Shown here: piece by piece, positions 8,696 to 19,911 of the stretch
How the letters are laid out: every line of letters starts with the position of its first letter
Position numbering within the stretch: position 1 is the first letter of the stretch
NCBI RefSeq assembly: GCF_003751305.1
Contig: NZ_RJKV01000002.1
Location: 744,001-808,000, forward strand
Reading direction: 5' to 3'
DNA from: Stenotrophomonas rhizophila
GTDB lineage: Bacteria > Pseudomonadota > Gammaproteobacteria > Xanthomonadales > Xanthomonadaceae
DNA length: 64,000 nt
The notes under the pieces: generated by a model
What the model was told of the DNA's origin: nothing
Database searches by the model: none
The model's input: the letters and a program-made list of their open reading frames with translations, nothing else
Program-made: the position numbers and the translations under genes

Positions 8696-9631
8696 ATGAG
8701 CAAGAAGATTCCGCTGTTGATCGACACCGACCCCGGTGTCGATGATGCCCTGGCCCTGTTGATGGCCTTCGCCGATGAGCGCCACGATATCGTTGGCCTG
8801 ACCATCGCCGCCGGCAACGTAGGCCTGGACCACACAGTCCGCAATGCCCTGAAACTGTGCGAAGTGGCTGGCCGCGACGACGTGCCGGTCTACGCCGGTA
8901 CCGCCGACCCGCTGCTGCACCCCTCCGTCGATGCCGCCCATGTGCACGGCGCCGATGGCTTTGGCGATGTGAACCTGCCGGCCGCCAAGCGCCAGGCCGA
9001 GGCCGAGCACGCCGCGCTGGCGATCCTGCGCCTGTCGCACGAATACGCCGGTGAGCTGTTCCTGGTCGCACTCGGCCCGCTGACCAACCTGGCGCTGGCC
9101 CTGAAGCTCGACCCGACCCTGCCGCAGCGCGTGAAGCGCTTCCTGGTCATGGGTGGGGCGGTGACCTGCCACGGCAACATCACCCCGGCCGCCGAGTTCA
9201 ACATCGCCTTCGATCCGGAGGCGGCGCACATCGTGTTCACCGGCTTCCCGCACATCGAAGTGGCCGACTGGGAGGCCACCGTGGCCCACGGCCTGCTGCA
9301 CGCGGACGTCGAGCAGTGGCTGGCGGCCGACAGCGACAAGGCCCGTTTCTACGAGCTGATCTCGCGCCAGACCCGCCTGTGGTCCGAAGACAGCCGTGGC
9401 GAGCGCTGGTACGCCGCCGATGCGCTGGCGATGGCCTGGGCGCTGCAGCCGGAAGGCGCGCTGCGGGTCGAATCGCGTCCGCTGAACGTGGAACTGGCCG
9501 GCGTGCACAGCCGGGGTGCTACCATTGTCGACTGGAACCGCCAGACCGGGCAGCCTGACAACACTCAGCTGCTGATGGCCTACGACCAGGGTCGCTTCGA
9601 GGCCCAGGTGAGGGCGGCACTCGGCGTCTGA
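8696..9631 (+). CDS. Nucleoside hydrolase (inosine/uridine-preferring family)
   Basis: A 311-residue N-ribohydrolase that splits nucleosides into base and ribose in salvage. The family signature LLIDTDPGVDDALALL at residues 6-21 provides the calcium-binding aspartates; FLVMGGAV and the C-terminal DALAMAW carry further active-site positions. The start was placed at MSKKIPLLIDTDPG because the family begins directly before the DTDPGVDD motif, although the frame is open for 15 more codons. It stands alone between recG and rpmE2. Substrate preference (purine, pyrimidine or both) cannot be read from the sequence. Confidence 0.93.
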   Translation: MSKKIPLLIDTDPGVDDALALLMAFADERHDIVGLTIAAGNVGLDHTVRNALKLCEVAGRDDVPVYAGTADPLLHPSVDAAHVHGADGFGDVNLPAAKRQAEAEHAALAILRLSHEYAGELFLVALGPLTNLALALKLDPTLPQRVKRFLVMGGAVTCHGNITPAAEFNIAFDPEAAHIVFTGFPHIEVADWEATVAHGLLHADVEQWLAADSDKARFYELISRQTRLWSEDSRGERWYAADALAMAWALQPEGALRVESRPLNVELAGVHSRGATIVDWNRQTGQPDNTQLLMAYDQGRFEAQVRAALGV

Positions 9632-9675
9632 TGACGCCGCTGCGGCGGACCTTTCGCACGGTTGATGGACCCGGC

Positions 9676-9704
9676 TTGCCCTTTGCGGCGGCCGGGACTA
9701 TAAT
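9676..9704 (+). promoter_or_regulatory. Sigma-70 promoter for rpmE2
   Basis: TTGCCC (9676-9681), 17-base spacer, perfect TATAAT (9699-9704), about 40 bases ahead of the ATG. The clean housekeeping promoter and lack of an obvious palindromic operator over it suggest constitutive rather than Zur-controlled expression. Confidence 0.7.
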
Positions 9705-9743
9705 GCCGCTCTTGACCACCAGCCCTTATTACGGTGCGCGCCC

Positions 9744-10004
9744 ATGAAGGCCGATATTCATCCTGCTTACCGCGACGTGGTTTTCCACGACGTTACCTCT
9801 GATTTCAAGATCCTGACCCGTTCGACCATGTCCACCAAGGACACGATCAAGTGGGAAGACGGCAACGAGTATCCGCTCGTCAAGGTTGAAATCTCCTCGG
9901 CTTCGCATCCGTTCTACACGGGCAAGCACAAGGTGATCGACACCAGCGGCCGTATCGACAAGTTCCAGAAGCGTTTCGGCAAGCCGGCGCCGACCGCGGC
10001 CTGA
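9744..10004 (+). CDS. rpmE2: 50S ribosomal protein L31, type B
   Basis: An 86-residue L31. [17 protein letters not shown] and [21 protein letters not shown] identify the family. It lacks the four cysteines of zinc-binding type A L31, so it is the type-B (C-minus) form, which in many bacteria replaces the zinc form under zinc limitation. Here it is expressed from a strong consensus-like promoter and followed by a terminator, so it is a single-gene unit. Confidence 0.96.
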   Translation: MKADIHPAYRDVVFHDVTSDFKILTRSTMSTKDTIKWEDGNEYPLVKVEISSASHPFYTGKHKVIDTSGRIDKFQKRFGKPAPTAA

Positions 10005-10026
10005 TCTGTCGACGCAGCTGCTTGAA

Positions 10027-10058
10027 AACAACGGTCGCCTTGGCGGCCGTTGTTTTTT
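10027..10058 (+). terminator. Rho-independent terminator after rpmE2
   Basis: Stem of 13 nearly perfect pairs (10027-10039 with 10042-10054) ending in six T, 23 bases after the rpmE2 stop. Confidence 0.85.
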
Positions 10059-10223
10059 GTTGTTCCCGGTTTACTGAACGCCAGGTGAGGCCTGCATGCC
10101 CCGCCGACGGAACGCTGTGTCCGTGCGTTGGCGCGAGCCCTTGCGCGCGCTGGGATGGCGCCTGCGGCGCGGTCTGGAACCTGCGTCTACGACTTCCGTC
10201 CTAGGGCGTCGAAAATGTTGCTG

Positions 10224-10232
10224 TGCGATAAT
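10224..10232 (+). promoter_or_regulatory. Extended -10 element upstream of gltA
   Basis: TGCGATAAT fits an extended -10 (TGnTATAAT, five of six in the hexamer), 89 bases upstream of the gltA start. No good -35 at standard spacing, which is tolerated with an extended -10. Confidence 0.45.
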
Positions 10233-10239
10233 GGCGGGA

Positions 10240-10259
10240 TCCACGATAACGATCGTGGA
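10240..10259 (+). promoter_or_regulatory. 8-bp inverted repeat in the gltA leader (possible operator or RNA hairpin)
   Basis: TCCACGAT (10240-10247) and ATCGTGGA (10252-10259) are perfect complements around AACG. It starts only eight bases after the -10 hexamer, so it would cover the transcription start or form the first hairpin of the mRNA. Confidence 0.5.
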
Positions 10260-10320
10260 CTTCCTTCACGTGCCTGACCCATGCGCTTGGGCGGGCGCCT
10301 TCCCTCGAGGAGCGCACACA

Positions 10321-11598
<1,278 letters not shown>

Positions 11599-11621
11599 TC
11601 GCTCCGGCAGGTTGTGTTGAA

Positions 11622-11649
11622 AGCGCCCCGCACTGCGGGGCGTTTTTTT
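11622..11649 (+). terminator. Rho-independent terminator after gltA
   Basis: CGCCCCGC/GCGGGGCG stem around ACT followed by seven T, 25 bases after the gltA stop. It may also stop the convergent regulator gene from the other side. Confidence 0.88.
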
Positions 11650-11665
11650 GCCTGTGCGGCTGTGG

Positions 11666-12451
11666 CTACGTCGTCCGGCGCGTTTCCACATACCGGCTGG
11701 GTGCTTCGCCGAGCACGCGGCGGAATGCCGAGGTGAACGCGCTTGGGCTGGCGTATCCCAGATCCAGTGCGATCCGGGTGACCGGCTGCCCGGCACCCAG
11801 GCGTTCGATCGCGGCGAGCAGACAGATCTGCTGGCGCCATTCGGCAAACCCCACCCCGGTGTCCGCGCGGAACTGGCGGGTAAAAGTGCGTCGGCTCATA
11901 CCCGCTTCGGCGGCAACCTCATCGAGCGAGGCGGCGATCGAGGGCGCATCCAACAGCGGCTGGCAGGCGCGCGCCAGGCGCGGGTCGCGGGGCAGCGGTG
12001 CATGCAGTGACAGGCGTGGCATCGCGGCGATCTCCGCGACCAGCAACTGCATCAGCCGGCCGGCTCGCCCCTCAAGGTCGTACAGTGCCGGCAGATCGAC
12101 CGCATCGTCCATCAGGTGCCGCAGCAGCGCCGATACGGCGTACACGCCGCAGCGCGCAGGCAACTGGACCGCCGCCACTTCTTCGGCCGCCACGAACACA
12201 TTGAGCATCGTGACCGGGCCACGCATCGCCATGGCGTGTGCGACGCCTGCGGGCACCCAGCAGGCACGCCGTGGTGGCACCAGCCAGTGTCCTTCGGGTG
12301 TGGTGAGGCTGATGGTGCCGCGCGAGGCGAACGCGAACTGACCGCGCCGATGCGCGTGGTCGGGGAAGACGGATCCGGCGGCGTAGTCATTGGCGGTGAC
12401 CACCACGGCGCGCGGTAGATCTTCAAAGGGATCGAGCAGGGTATTGCGCAT
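11666..12451 (-). CDS. AraC family transcriptional regulator with cupin sensor domain
   Basis: A 261-residue regulator. The N-terminal part (about 25-110: FPDHAHRRGQFAFASRGTISL... WLVPPRRACWVPAGVAHAM) is an AraC-type cupin with histidines that may bind metal or ligand. The C-terminal 100 residues contain two HTH motifs: SLDEVAAEAGMSRRTFTRQF and VTRIALDLGYASPSAFTSAF, ending with the usual GEAPSRYVE. It is divergent from the alpha/beta hydrolase gene at 12548 with 96 bases between them, so that gene is its most likely target. The ligand is unknown. Confidence 0.92.
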   Translation of the reverse strand: MRNTLLDPFEDLPRAVVVTANDYAAGSVFPDHAHRRGQFAFASRGTISLTTPEGHWLVPPRRACWVPAGVAHAMAMRGPVTMLNVFVAAEEVAAVQLPARCGVYAVSALLRHLMDDAVDLPALYDLEGRAGRLMQLLVAEIAAMPRLSLHAPLPRDPRLARACQPLLDAPSIAASLDEVAAEAGMSRRTFTRQFRADTGVGFAEWRQQICLLAAIERLGAGQPVTRIALDLGYASPSAFTSAFRRVLGEAPSRYVETRRTT

Positions 12452-12547
12452 GGCCCGGATTCTATCGCCATCGGCCTGATATCGACGGCGGGCCACGCGC
12501 CGACGCCCTACGATCATCGCCCAGCCTTTCTTCCTGACGATGCCGCC

Positions 12548-13312
12548 ATGTCCCCCACCTTTCATCGCGCCGGCACTGGCGCCCATCCTGTCCTGGTCCT
12601 GCACGGCTGGTTTGGCGACGCGCATGCGTTCGACCCCATCGAACCGTGGCTGTCCGGTGAGGAGTTCACCTATGTGTTCATGGACTGCCGCGGCTACGGC
12701 GGGATGCGCGATGTGCGTGGCAACTACACCATCGACGAGATCGCCAACGACGCGCTGACCTTGGCCGACACGCTGGGCATCGAGACCTTCAGCCTGATCG
12801 GGCATTCGATGGGCGGCATGGCCATCGAGCGGATCGCGGTGCTCGCCCCGGATCGCGTGCGCGCGCTGGTCGCCGTTGCGCCCGTGCCGTGCGGTGGCAT
12901 CGCCTACGATTCACCGACGCGGCAGTTGCTTGAAGCGGCCGCGGGCAGCGTGAGCATCCGCCGTGGCATCATCGATCGCAGCACCGGTGGGCGGTTGCCC
13001 GCCGCGTGGCTGGACTGGAAGGCGCAGTACTCGATGGCGCACGCGTCGCCGGAGGCATTCGCCGGTTACTTCCCGGCCTGGGCTGATACCGACTTCAGCG
13101 CGGAGATCGTCGGCCGGCATCCGGTGAAAGTGCTTATCGGCGAGCACGATCCGGTGTTCAACGCGGCCTTCATGGAAAGGACCTACCTGAGCCGCTATCG
13201 GCAGGCGACCCTGGAGGTGCTGGAAAGTGCGGGTCACTACCCGATGAACGAAACGCCGTTGGCCTTGGTTGCGGCGATCGAGCGCTTTCTGGTCCCGTTC
13301 GCCGAGGCCTGA
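12548..13312 (+). CDS. Alpha/beta hydrolase
   Basis: A 254-residue alpha/beta-fold hydrolase. The oxyanion-hole HGW (VLVLHGWFGDAHAF, about 17-30), nucleophile elbow GHSMGG with Ser near residue 83, acid in GEHDPVFN near 198 and catalytic His in SAGHYPMNE near 231 complete the triad. There is no signal peptide, so it is cytoplasmic. Esterase, lactonase or haloperoxidase-like activity are all possible. Divergence from the AraC regulator suggests substrate-induced expression; the substrate is not known. Confidence 0.9.
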   Translation: MSPTFHRAGTGAHPVLVLHGWFGDAHAFDPIEPWLSGEEFTYVFMDCRGYGGMRDVRGNYTIDEIANDALTLADTLGIETFSLIGHSMGGMAIERIAVLAPDRVRALVAVAPVPCGGIAYDSPTRQLLEAAAGSVSIRRGIIDRSTGGRLPAAWLDWKAQYSMAHASPEAFAGYFPAWADTDFSAEIVGRHPVKVLIGEHDPVFNAAFMERTYLSRYRQATLEVLESAGHYPMNETPLALVAAIERFLVPFAEA

Positions 13313-13330
13313 AGGAGGCCGCGCGTAGTC

Positions 13331-13978
13331 TCATCCACGGCCCAGGTAACCCTCGATCTCGCTGTCAGCCAGCAGCTCACGCAACTGCGTGGCCGACGCG
13401 CGCCGCATCGGCTTTTCATCGATGGCCGATAGCGGCGGTTGGCGCAGGCCATCGTAAGGCAGCACGGCGATGTCGAAGGTCAGGTCCTCGGCACTGAATA
13501 CCCAGACCGGCGCATCCAGGCTGCGTTCGCGGTCCAGCCGCAGCCGGCGTGTGCGCGATTCGGCCGGGATGCCATGTTCATCGAGGTAGCGCTGCACGGC
13601 ATCGGCATCGTCGCTGTGCACCTGCAGCTGCACGGGGCTGTTGGCATCGGCGGTGCCGTCCAGCACCGGGCCGCACAGGCGCGGTGAGAAGGCGCGCAGG
13701 AAGTCCATCGCGCGCAGGGCGGCCTCACGGCGTTGACGCAGCTGTGCGCCATGGTCGGCACCGGCGAACAGACGCTGATACTCGCGCAGGGCGTCTTCGA
13801 TCTCGGTGTTGCGGGGCAGGGAGGCATCGTCATGGATGCCGAGCCGGGTGGCGGCCTTGAGCTTGGCCTGGTGATAGTCGCGGATGCCGCCCTCGGCCAT
13901 CAGACGGGCGGCTTCATGCGCCAGCTGGTGGCGACGCTCACGGGTCTGGGTGGCTGCATGCTGACGGGCTCGATGCAT
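13331..13978 (-). CDS. Conserved hypothetical protein (sometimes labelled nucleotidyltransferase-like)
   Basis: A 215-residue protein I recognise only as a widespread, uncharacterised proteobacterial family. The N-terminal 60 residues are helical and charged (RRHQLAHEAARLMAEGGIRDYHQAKLKAATRLGI), followed by FSPRLCGPVLDGTADANSPV, which recalls a minimal nucleotidyltransferase core, and a C-terminal FDIAVLPYDGLRQPPLSAID. I do not see a full GS...DxD catalytic motif, so the enzymatic label is doubtful. The start was set at MHRARQHA because upstream codons run through a repeat. It converges with the hydrolase gene 18 bases away. Confidence 0.7.
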   Translation of the reverse strand: MHRARQHAATQTRERRHQLAHEAARLMAEGGIRDYHQAKLKAATRLGIHDDASLPRNTEIEDALREYQRLFAGADHGAQLRQRREAALRAMDFLRAFSPRLCGPVLDGTADANSPVQLQVHSDDADAVQRYLDEHGIPAESRTRRLRLDRERSLDAPVWVFSAEDLTFDIAVLPYDGLRQPPLSAIDEKPMRRASATQLRELLADSEIEGYLGRG

Positions 13979-14034
13979 GACCGGTACTCCTTGGCGACCT
14001 GCACGGCAATGTACACCGGCGATGTGACAGGCAG

Positions 14035-14059
14035 GTAGAGCCAGCCCATGGCTGGCTGT
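14035..14059 (+). repeat. SMAG/REP-like GTAG palindrome (first of an inverted pair)
   Basis: GTAG head at 14035-14038 then AGCCAGCC/GGCTGGCT stem around CAT. It pairs with the opposite copy at 14080-14105 to form a REP dimer between the hypothetical gene and the PBP1A gene. Confidence 0.7.
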
Positions 14060-14079
14060 GCCTGCGTTCAAGGGTTACG

Positions 14080-14105
14080 TGCAGCCACCCATGGGGTGGC
14101 TCTAC
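14080..14105 (-). repeat. SMAG/REP-like palindrome (second of an inverted pair)
   Basis: On the minus strand reads GTAGAGCCACCCCATGGGTG, i.e. GTAG then an AGCCACCC/GGGTGGCT stem. The same layout as its partner at 14035 but a different stem sequence. Confidence 0.7.
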
Positions 14106-14160
14106 CGTGGCGATGGGGCGGACGATACGCGGCGGCGCCGGGCGAACCCGGCGCATGCGG

Positions 14161-16581
14161 TCAGAAGATATCGAACGCGGCGTCGTCGGCCTGCGGGGTC
14201 TGGCTGTTGAAGTCGTACTCCTCCAGCTTCTCCATATCCTCCACCTTGACCCACTCGGTGGCGCCGTTGAGCGTGGCCTGGACCATGCCCGAAGGCGGCT
14301 CGTTCTGCGCGATCGGGGTGTCCTTCAGCGCGACGCGCATGTACTCGATCCAGATCGGCAGCGCGGCGCGGCCGCCGTACTCGCGGTAGCCCAGCGAGCG
14401 GAAGTCGTCGCGGCCCACCCACACGGTGGTCGCGTAGGGGCCACCGAAACCGGAGAACCAGGCGTCGCGGTGATCGTTGGTCGAGCCGGTCTTGCCGCCC
14501 ACGTCTTCGCGGCCGAGCACCTTGGCCGCGGTGCCGGTGCCGCGCTGGACCACGTCGCGCATCATCGAGTTGAGCTGGTACGCGGTACGGGCATCGATCG
14601 CACGCGGGGCGACCTTGGCATCCGGGTTGACCGGTACCGGTGCTTCGACGGCGGCCGCCTGCTGCGGCTTGGCTGGTGCGGCGTTCGCCGCGGGCGCGGA
14701 GCCGAAGTTGAAGCCGTCCACGACCTGGCTGACCGGCACGCCGCTGCTGCCGGCGCAGTCGCGGCAGGCGATGGCCGGGTTTTCCTTGAACACTTCCACG
14801 CCGTCACGGTCGGTGACCCGGTCGATCAGCCAGGTGTCCACGCGCGAGCCGCCGTTGGCGAACACCGCATAGCCGCGCGCCACCGAGAGCGGGGTCAGCG
14901 ACGCGGTGCCCAGCGACATCGACAGGTTCGGCGGCAGCTCGGCCTCGGCGAAGCCGAACTCGCTGATGTACTTGCGCGCGTAATCCACGCCCATGCCATC
15001 GAGCAGGCGCACCGAGACCAGGTTGCGCGACTGCACCAGCGCTTCACGCAGCCGCATCGGGCCGCGGAAGCCGCCGCCGTCGTTCTGCGGCGACCAGGTC
15101 TTGCCGCGGCGGTCGCGGAACACGACGGGGGCGTCGAGCACGATCGAGGCCGGATTGAAGCCCTTGTCGAAGGCGGCCGCGTAGATGAAGGGCTTGAAGC
15201 TCGAACCCGGCTGACGGCGCGCCTGGGTGGCACGGTTGAACTTGTTGCCGGAGAAGCTGAAGCCGCCGACCAGTGCCTTCAAGGCCCCGTTTTCGGCGTC
15301 CAGCGAGACCAGGGCGGCCTGGCCGCGCGGGATCTGGTCGAGCAGCCACTCGCCTTCTTTCTCGCCGGCCCGCACCCGCACGATGTCGCCGCGGGTGACC
15401 AGCTTGGCCGGGGTCTTGTTGGTCCAGCGGGCGGCGCTGGCAGGCAGTACCACTTCGCTGCGGTTGCCCAGTACCACGGTGGCGCTGCCATCGGCGGCGG
15501 TCGCCGCCACGATCGCCGGCAGCAGGCCGGTCTGGGCCGGGATGCCGGCCAGCTTGAGCGCCAACGCGGCGGCATCGGCGTCAGCCGGCACTTCCACGTG
15601 CTGCTCCACCCCGTGCCAGCCGTGGCGGTGGTCGTAGGCCAGCAGGCCATCGCGCACCGACAGGTTGGCCGCGGTCTGCAGTTCGGCATTGATCGTGGTG
15701 GTCACGTGGTAACCCTTGTTGACCACGTCGCCGCCGAAGCGGGCAATCATTTCCTGGCGGACCAGCTCGGCCACGTAGGGCGCCTCGACCTGCACCGGCG
15801 GCTCATGCGCGGTGGCGTGCATCGGCACGGCCTTGGCCGCGTCGGCCTCGGCCTGGGAGATGAAGCCCAGGCTGGCCATGCGCTGCAGTACATAGAAGTC
15901 GCGGCGCTCACGGGCGCGCTCGGGGTTGCTGATCGGGTTGCCGGAGGAGGGGAACTTGGGGATGCCGGCCAGCGAGGCCATTTCGTCCAGGTCCAGCTCG
16001 CCCAGCTTCTTGCCGTAGTAGAACTCGGCCGCGGCGGCCACGCCGTAGGCGCGGTTGCCGAAGAAACTCTTGTTCAGGTAGAGCTCGAAGATCTCGTCCT
16101 TGCTCAGCTCGCTCTCGATCTTCCGGGCCAGCAGGATCTCGGCCAGCTTTCGGGTGTAGCTGTACTCCGAGCTCAGGAAGAACTGGCGGGCGACCTGCTG
16201 GGTGATGGTCGAGCCACCCGGCACGCGCTTGTCGCTGGTGGTGGCCAGCAGCCAGACGGCGCGGCCGATGCCCTTGTAGTCCACCCCGCCGTGCTCGTAG
16301 AAGCGGGCATCCTCGGTGGCCAGGAAGGCCTGCTTGAGGCGCTCCGGGACGTCCTTCATGGTGATGGGAGTGCGCCGGGTCTCGCCGAACACCGCCATGA
16401 GCTTGCCATCGCTGGCATAGACATACATGGGCTCCTGCATCTCCACGTCGCGCAGGGTCTGCACGTCGGGGAGCTTGGAGGAAATGGCGTAGTAGAGGCC
16501 GCCGGCCACCGCAGCGCCGATCAATGCCAGGACCAGGAACGCGACCAGCATCCAGCGCAGCCAACGGCGAAGACGTGTCAT
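14161..16581 (-). CDS. mrcA: Penicillin-binding protein 1A (class A, bifunctional)
   Basis: An 806-residue peptidoglycan glycosyltransferase/transpeptidase anchored by one N-terminal helix (residues 8-32). The GT51 domain has [12 protein letters not shown] (catalytic Glu), [12 protein letters not shown] and the RKxxE helix LARKIESEL. An OB-like insert follows, then the transpeptidase with SxxK in PGSSFKPF, the SRN motif in [10 protein letters not shown], and KTGST in [17 protein letters not shown] low-complexity Pro/Ala stretch ([15 protein letters not shown]) interrupts the transpeptidase near residue 630. Divergent from pilM, the classical ponA/pilMNOPQ arrangement of gammaproteobacteria. 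Confidence 0.96.
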   Translation of the reverse strand: MTRLRRWLRWMLVAFLVLALIGAAVAGGLYYAISSKLPDVQTLRDVEMQEPMYVYASDGKLMAVFGETRRTPITMKDVPERLKQAFLATEDARFYEHGGVDYKGIGRAVWLLATTSDKRVPGGSTITQQVARQFFLSSEYSYTRKLAEILLARKIESELSKDEIFELYLNKSFFGNRAYGVAAAAEFYYGKKLGELDLDEMASLAGIPKFPSSGNPISNPERARERRDFYVLQRMASLGFISQAEADAAKAVPMHATAHEPPVQVEAPYVAELVRQEMIARFGGDVVNKGYHVTTTINAELQTAANLSVRDGLLAYDHRHGWHGVEQHVEVPADADAAALALKLAGIPAQTGLLPAIVAATAADGSATVVLGNRSEVVLPASAARWTNKTPAKLVTRGDIVRVRAGEKEGEWLLDQIPRGQAALVSLDAENGALKALVGGFSFSGNKFNRATQARRQPGSSFKPFIYAAAFDKGFNPASIVLDAPVVFRDRRGKTWSPQNDGGGFRGPMRLREALVQSRNLVSVRLLDGMGVDYARKYISEFGFAEAELPPNLSMSLGTASLTPLSVARGYAVFANGGSRVDTWLIDRVTDRDGVEVFKENPAIACRDCAGSSGVPVSQVVDGFNFGSAPAANAAPAKPQQAAAVEAPVPVNPDAKVAPRAIDARTAYQLNSMMRDVVQRGTGTAAKVLGREDVGGKTGSTNDHRDAWFSGFGGPYATTVWVGRDDFRSLGYREYGGRAALPIWIEYMRVALKDTPIAQNEPPSGMVQATLNGATEWVKVEDMEKLEEYDFNSQTPQADDAAFDIF

Positions 16582-17862
<1,281 letters not shown>

Positions 17863-17863
<1 letters not shown>

Positions 17864-18684
17864 TGGCGCGCATCAACCTATTGCCCTGGCGCGCCGAGCG
17901 GCGCAAGCAACGCCAGCGCGACTTCTACGCCATGCTGGGTGGGGCCGCCATCGGTGGCCTGCTGCTGTCGTTGTTGATCTGGTTCTACTACGACCGTCAG
18001 GTCAGCGGGCAGGCCGATCGCAATACCTTCCTGCAGGCCGAGATCGACAAGGTCAAGGAGCAGAACAAGGAGATCGAGCGTCTGGACCGCCAGAAGGATC
18101 GACTGCTGGCCCGCAAGGCCGTGATCGAGGAACTGCAGGCCAAGCGTTCGCAGATGGTGCACCTGTTCGATGCGCTGGTCCGGACCATCCCCGACGGGGT
18201 GGTGCTGACCACGCTCAAGCAGGAGGGCGACGTGCTGACCCTGGAAGGGCGCACGCAGTCCAACGCACGCGTCAGCGCCTACATGCGCAACCTGGAAAGC
18301 TCGGGCTGGATGACCAATCCGGAGCTGTCGATCATCGAAGCCAAGGCCCCGGACAAGGAAAAGACGTCCACGGCGCCCGGCCCGGTGATGGACATCAAGT
18401 CCTTGCCGTACATGTTCGTGGTCAAGGTGAACCTGCCCGCACAGAGCGACACGGCCCTGGCCGATGATGGCACCGTGGTCGACACGGCCGCCGAGGCCGC
18501 GCCGGTTCCACCGGTAGCGCCGCTGTCCGCTGCGCCGGCCGCCGCGACCCAGGAACCGGCCGCCGCACCCGCTGCACCGGACGCGACCGCACCGGCCAAG
18601 CCGGCCGGCAGCCGGATTGTTCCGACCACGCCGCCCGCACCACCGCCGGCGCCTGCCAACGCGCAGGAGGGGAGCCAGCAATGA
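17863..18684 (+). CDS. pilN: Type IV pilus assembly protein PilN
   Basis: A 273-residue bitopic membrane protein. The cytoplasmic peptide MARINLLPWRAERRKQR is the conserved PilM-binding motif (INLLPWR), followed by a transmembrane helix at about 27-43 and a periplasmic coiled coil (about 50-90) and ferredoxin-like domain that pairs with PilO. The C-terminal 70 residues are almost entirely Ala/Pro/Thr; most PilN proteins are shorter (about 180-200) and lack such a tail. The tail may be a flexible spacer near peptidoglycan. It overlaps pilO by ATGA. Confidence 0.95.
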
Positions 18685-19358
18685 GCCAGAAAATCAATCT
18701 CAAAGAGCTGGACTTCAACAACATCGGCAACTGGCCGCAGCAGGCCAAGGTCGTGTTCTGCGTGGTGCTCGCGCTGTTCATCGTGGTCATGGGCTGGTTC
18801 CTGCTGATCAGTGGCAAGCGCGACGAGCTTGCCTCGCTGGTGAACAAGGAAACCGAGCTGCGCACCGAGTTTGAAAAGGAGCAGGGCCGGGCGGTGAACC
18901 TGGAGCCGCTCAAGCAGCAGCTGACCCAGATGGAGCAGGTGCTGCAGCAGATGCTGCGCCAGCTGCCCAGCAAGACCGAAATGCCGGACCTGATCATCGA
19001 CATCTCGCAGACGGCGCTCTCCAGCGGCCTGGCCAACGAGCTGTTCCAGCCCGGTGCCGAGCAGCCCAAGGAGTTCTACGCCGAAAAGCCGATCGCCCTG
19101 CGCATGGTGGGCAGCTACCACCAGTTCGGTGCATTCGTCAGCGGTGTGGCCTCGCTGCCGCGCGTGGTCATCCTGACCATGCACGACATCAACCTGAAGC
19201 CGAAGGATCCCAAGACCGGCATCACCGCCCGCAGCGGTGCGCTGGAGTTGTCCGGAACGGTCAAGACTTACCGTTACCTGGATGACGTGGAGATGGAAGC
19301 GCAGGAAAAAGCGGCTGCCGAACGGGAAAAGGCAGAGAAGAAAGGGGGCAGGAAATGA
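18681..19358 (+). CDS. pilO: Type IV pilus assembly protein PilO
   Basis: A 225-residue inner-membrane protein, partner of PilN in the alignment complex. It begins with KINLKELDFNNIGNWPQQAK, then one transmembrane helix (about 27-47), a coiled coil (about 50-95) and a periplasmic ferredoxin-like domain (SYHQFGAFVSGVASLPRVV). The C-terminus is an acidic/basic helix rich in Glu, Lys and Ala. ATGA overlaps on both sides keep stoichiometric expression with PilN and PilP. Confidence 0.95.
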   Translation: MSQKINLKELDFNNIGNWPQQAKVVFCVVLALFIVVMGWFLLISGKRDELASLVNKETELRTEFEKEQGRAVNLEPLKQQLTQMEQVLQQMLRQLPSKTEMPDLIIDISQTALSSGLANELFQPGAEQPKEFYAEKPIALRMVGSYHQFGAFVSGVASLPRVVILTMHDINLKPKDPKTGITARSGALELSGTVKTYRYLDDVEMEAQEKAAAEREKAEKKGGRK

Positions 19359-19891
19359 GCCGCCTCACCTCGACCGCACGGGTATGCGGCCTGCTGGGCG
19401 TGGTACTGCTGGCCGGCTGCGCACGCGGCGTGACCAGTACCCCCGGTGATGCCCCGAATCTGGAAAAGTGGGTGGCCGACGTGCGCGCACGTCCGGCACC
19501 GCCGCTTGAGCCGCTGCCGGTGATGCAGCAGTTCGAGACGTTTGAATATTCCGCGCAGGGGATGCGCGACCCGTTCACCGACGCCTGGACCAATCCGCAA
19601 GGGGGATCGGGGCTGCGTCCGGATCCGAACCGCCGCAAGGAGCCGATGGAGGACTTCCCTCTGGATGCCTTGGACATGGTCGGTTCGATCGGTCGCGGGG
19701 GCGGGCTCGTCGCACTGGTGATGGCACCGGACAAGGTCACCTATCGGGTGCGTCCGGGCGTCTATCTGGGGCAGAGCGACGGGCGGGTAACCGGGGTCTT
19801 CGAGGACCGGATTGAGCTGATTGAACTGGTGCCGGATGGCGCGGGTGGCTGGCTGGAACGGCCTGCAACGCTCGCGCTTGAAGATCAATGA
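19355..19891 (+). CDS. pilP: Type IV pilus lipoprotein PilP
   Basis: A 178-residue lipoprotein. The signal peptide ends in the lipobox LLAGC with the lipidated Cys near residue 22. A disordered linker (about 30-75) with the PilO-binding segment is followed by the small beta domain that binds the secretin PilQ (about 100-170: LVALVMAPDKVTYRVRPGVYLG). It tethers PilMNO to the PilQ channel. It overlaps pilO by ATGA, and its stop overlaps a possible early pilQ start. Confidence 0.95.
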   Translation: MSRLTSTARVCGLLGVVLLAGCARGVTSTPGDAPNLEKWVADVRARPAPPLEPLPVMQQFETFEYSAQGMRDPFTDAWTNPQGGSGLRPDPNRRKEPMEDFPLDALDMVGSIGRGGGLVALVMAPDKVTYRVRPGVYLGQSDGRVTGVFEDRIELIELVPDGAGGWLERPATLALEDQ

Positions 19892-19911
19892 ATGATTATG
19901 GGGATAGCACG

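Larger units (their letters stand above)
10005..10320. other. 316-base non-coding interval between rpmE2 and gltA
   Basis: Holds the rpmE2 terminator, a probable gltA promoter element and an inverted repeat in the gltA leader. A short open frame from 10022 has no family resemblance and runs through the terminator, so I do not call it. Confidence 0.6.

Noticed and set aside
10022..10204. A 60-codon open frame between rpmE2 and gltA
   Set aside because: It begins within the rpmE2 terminator hairpin, has no ribosome-binding site and no family signature.
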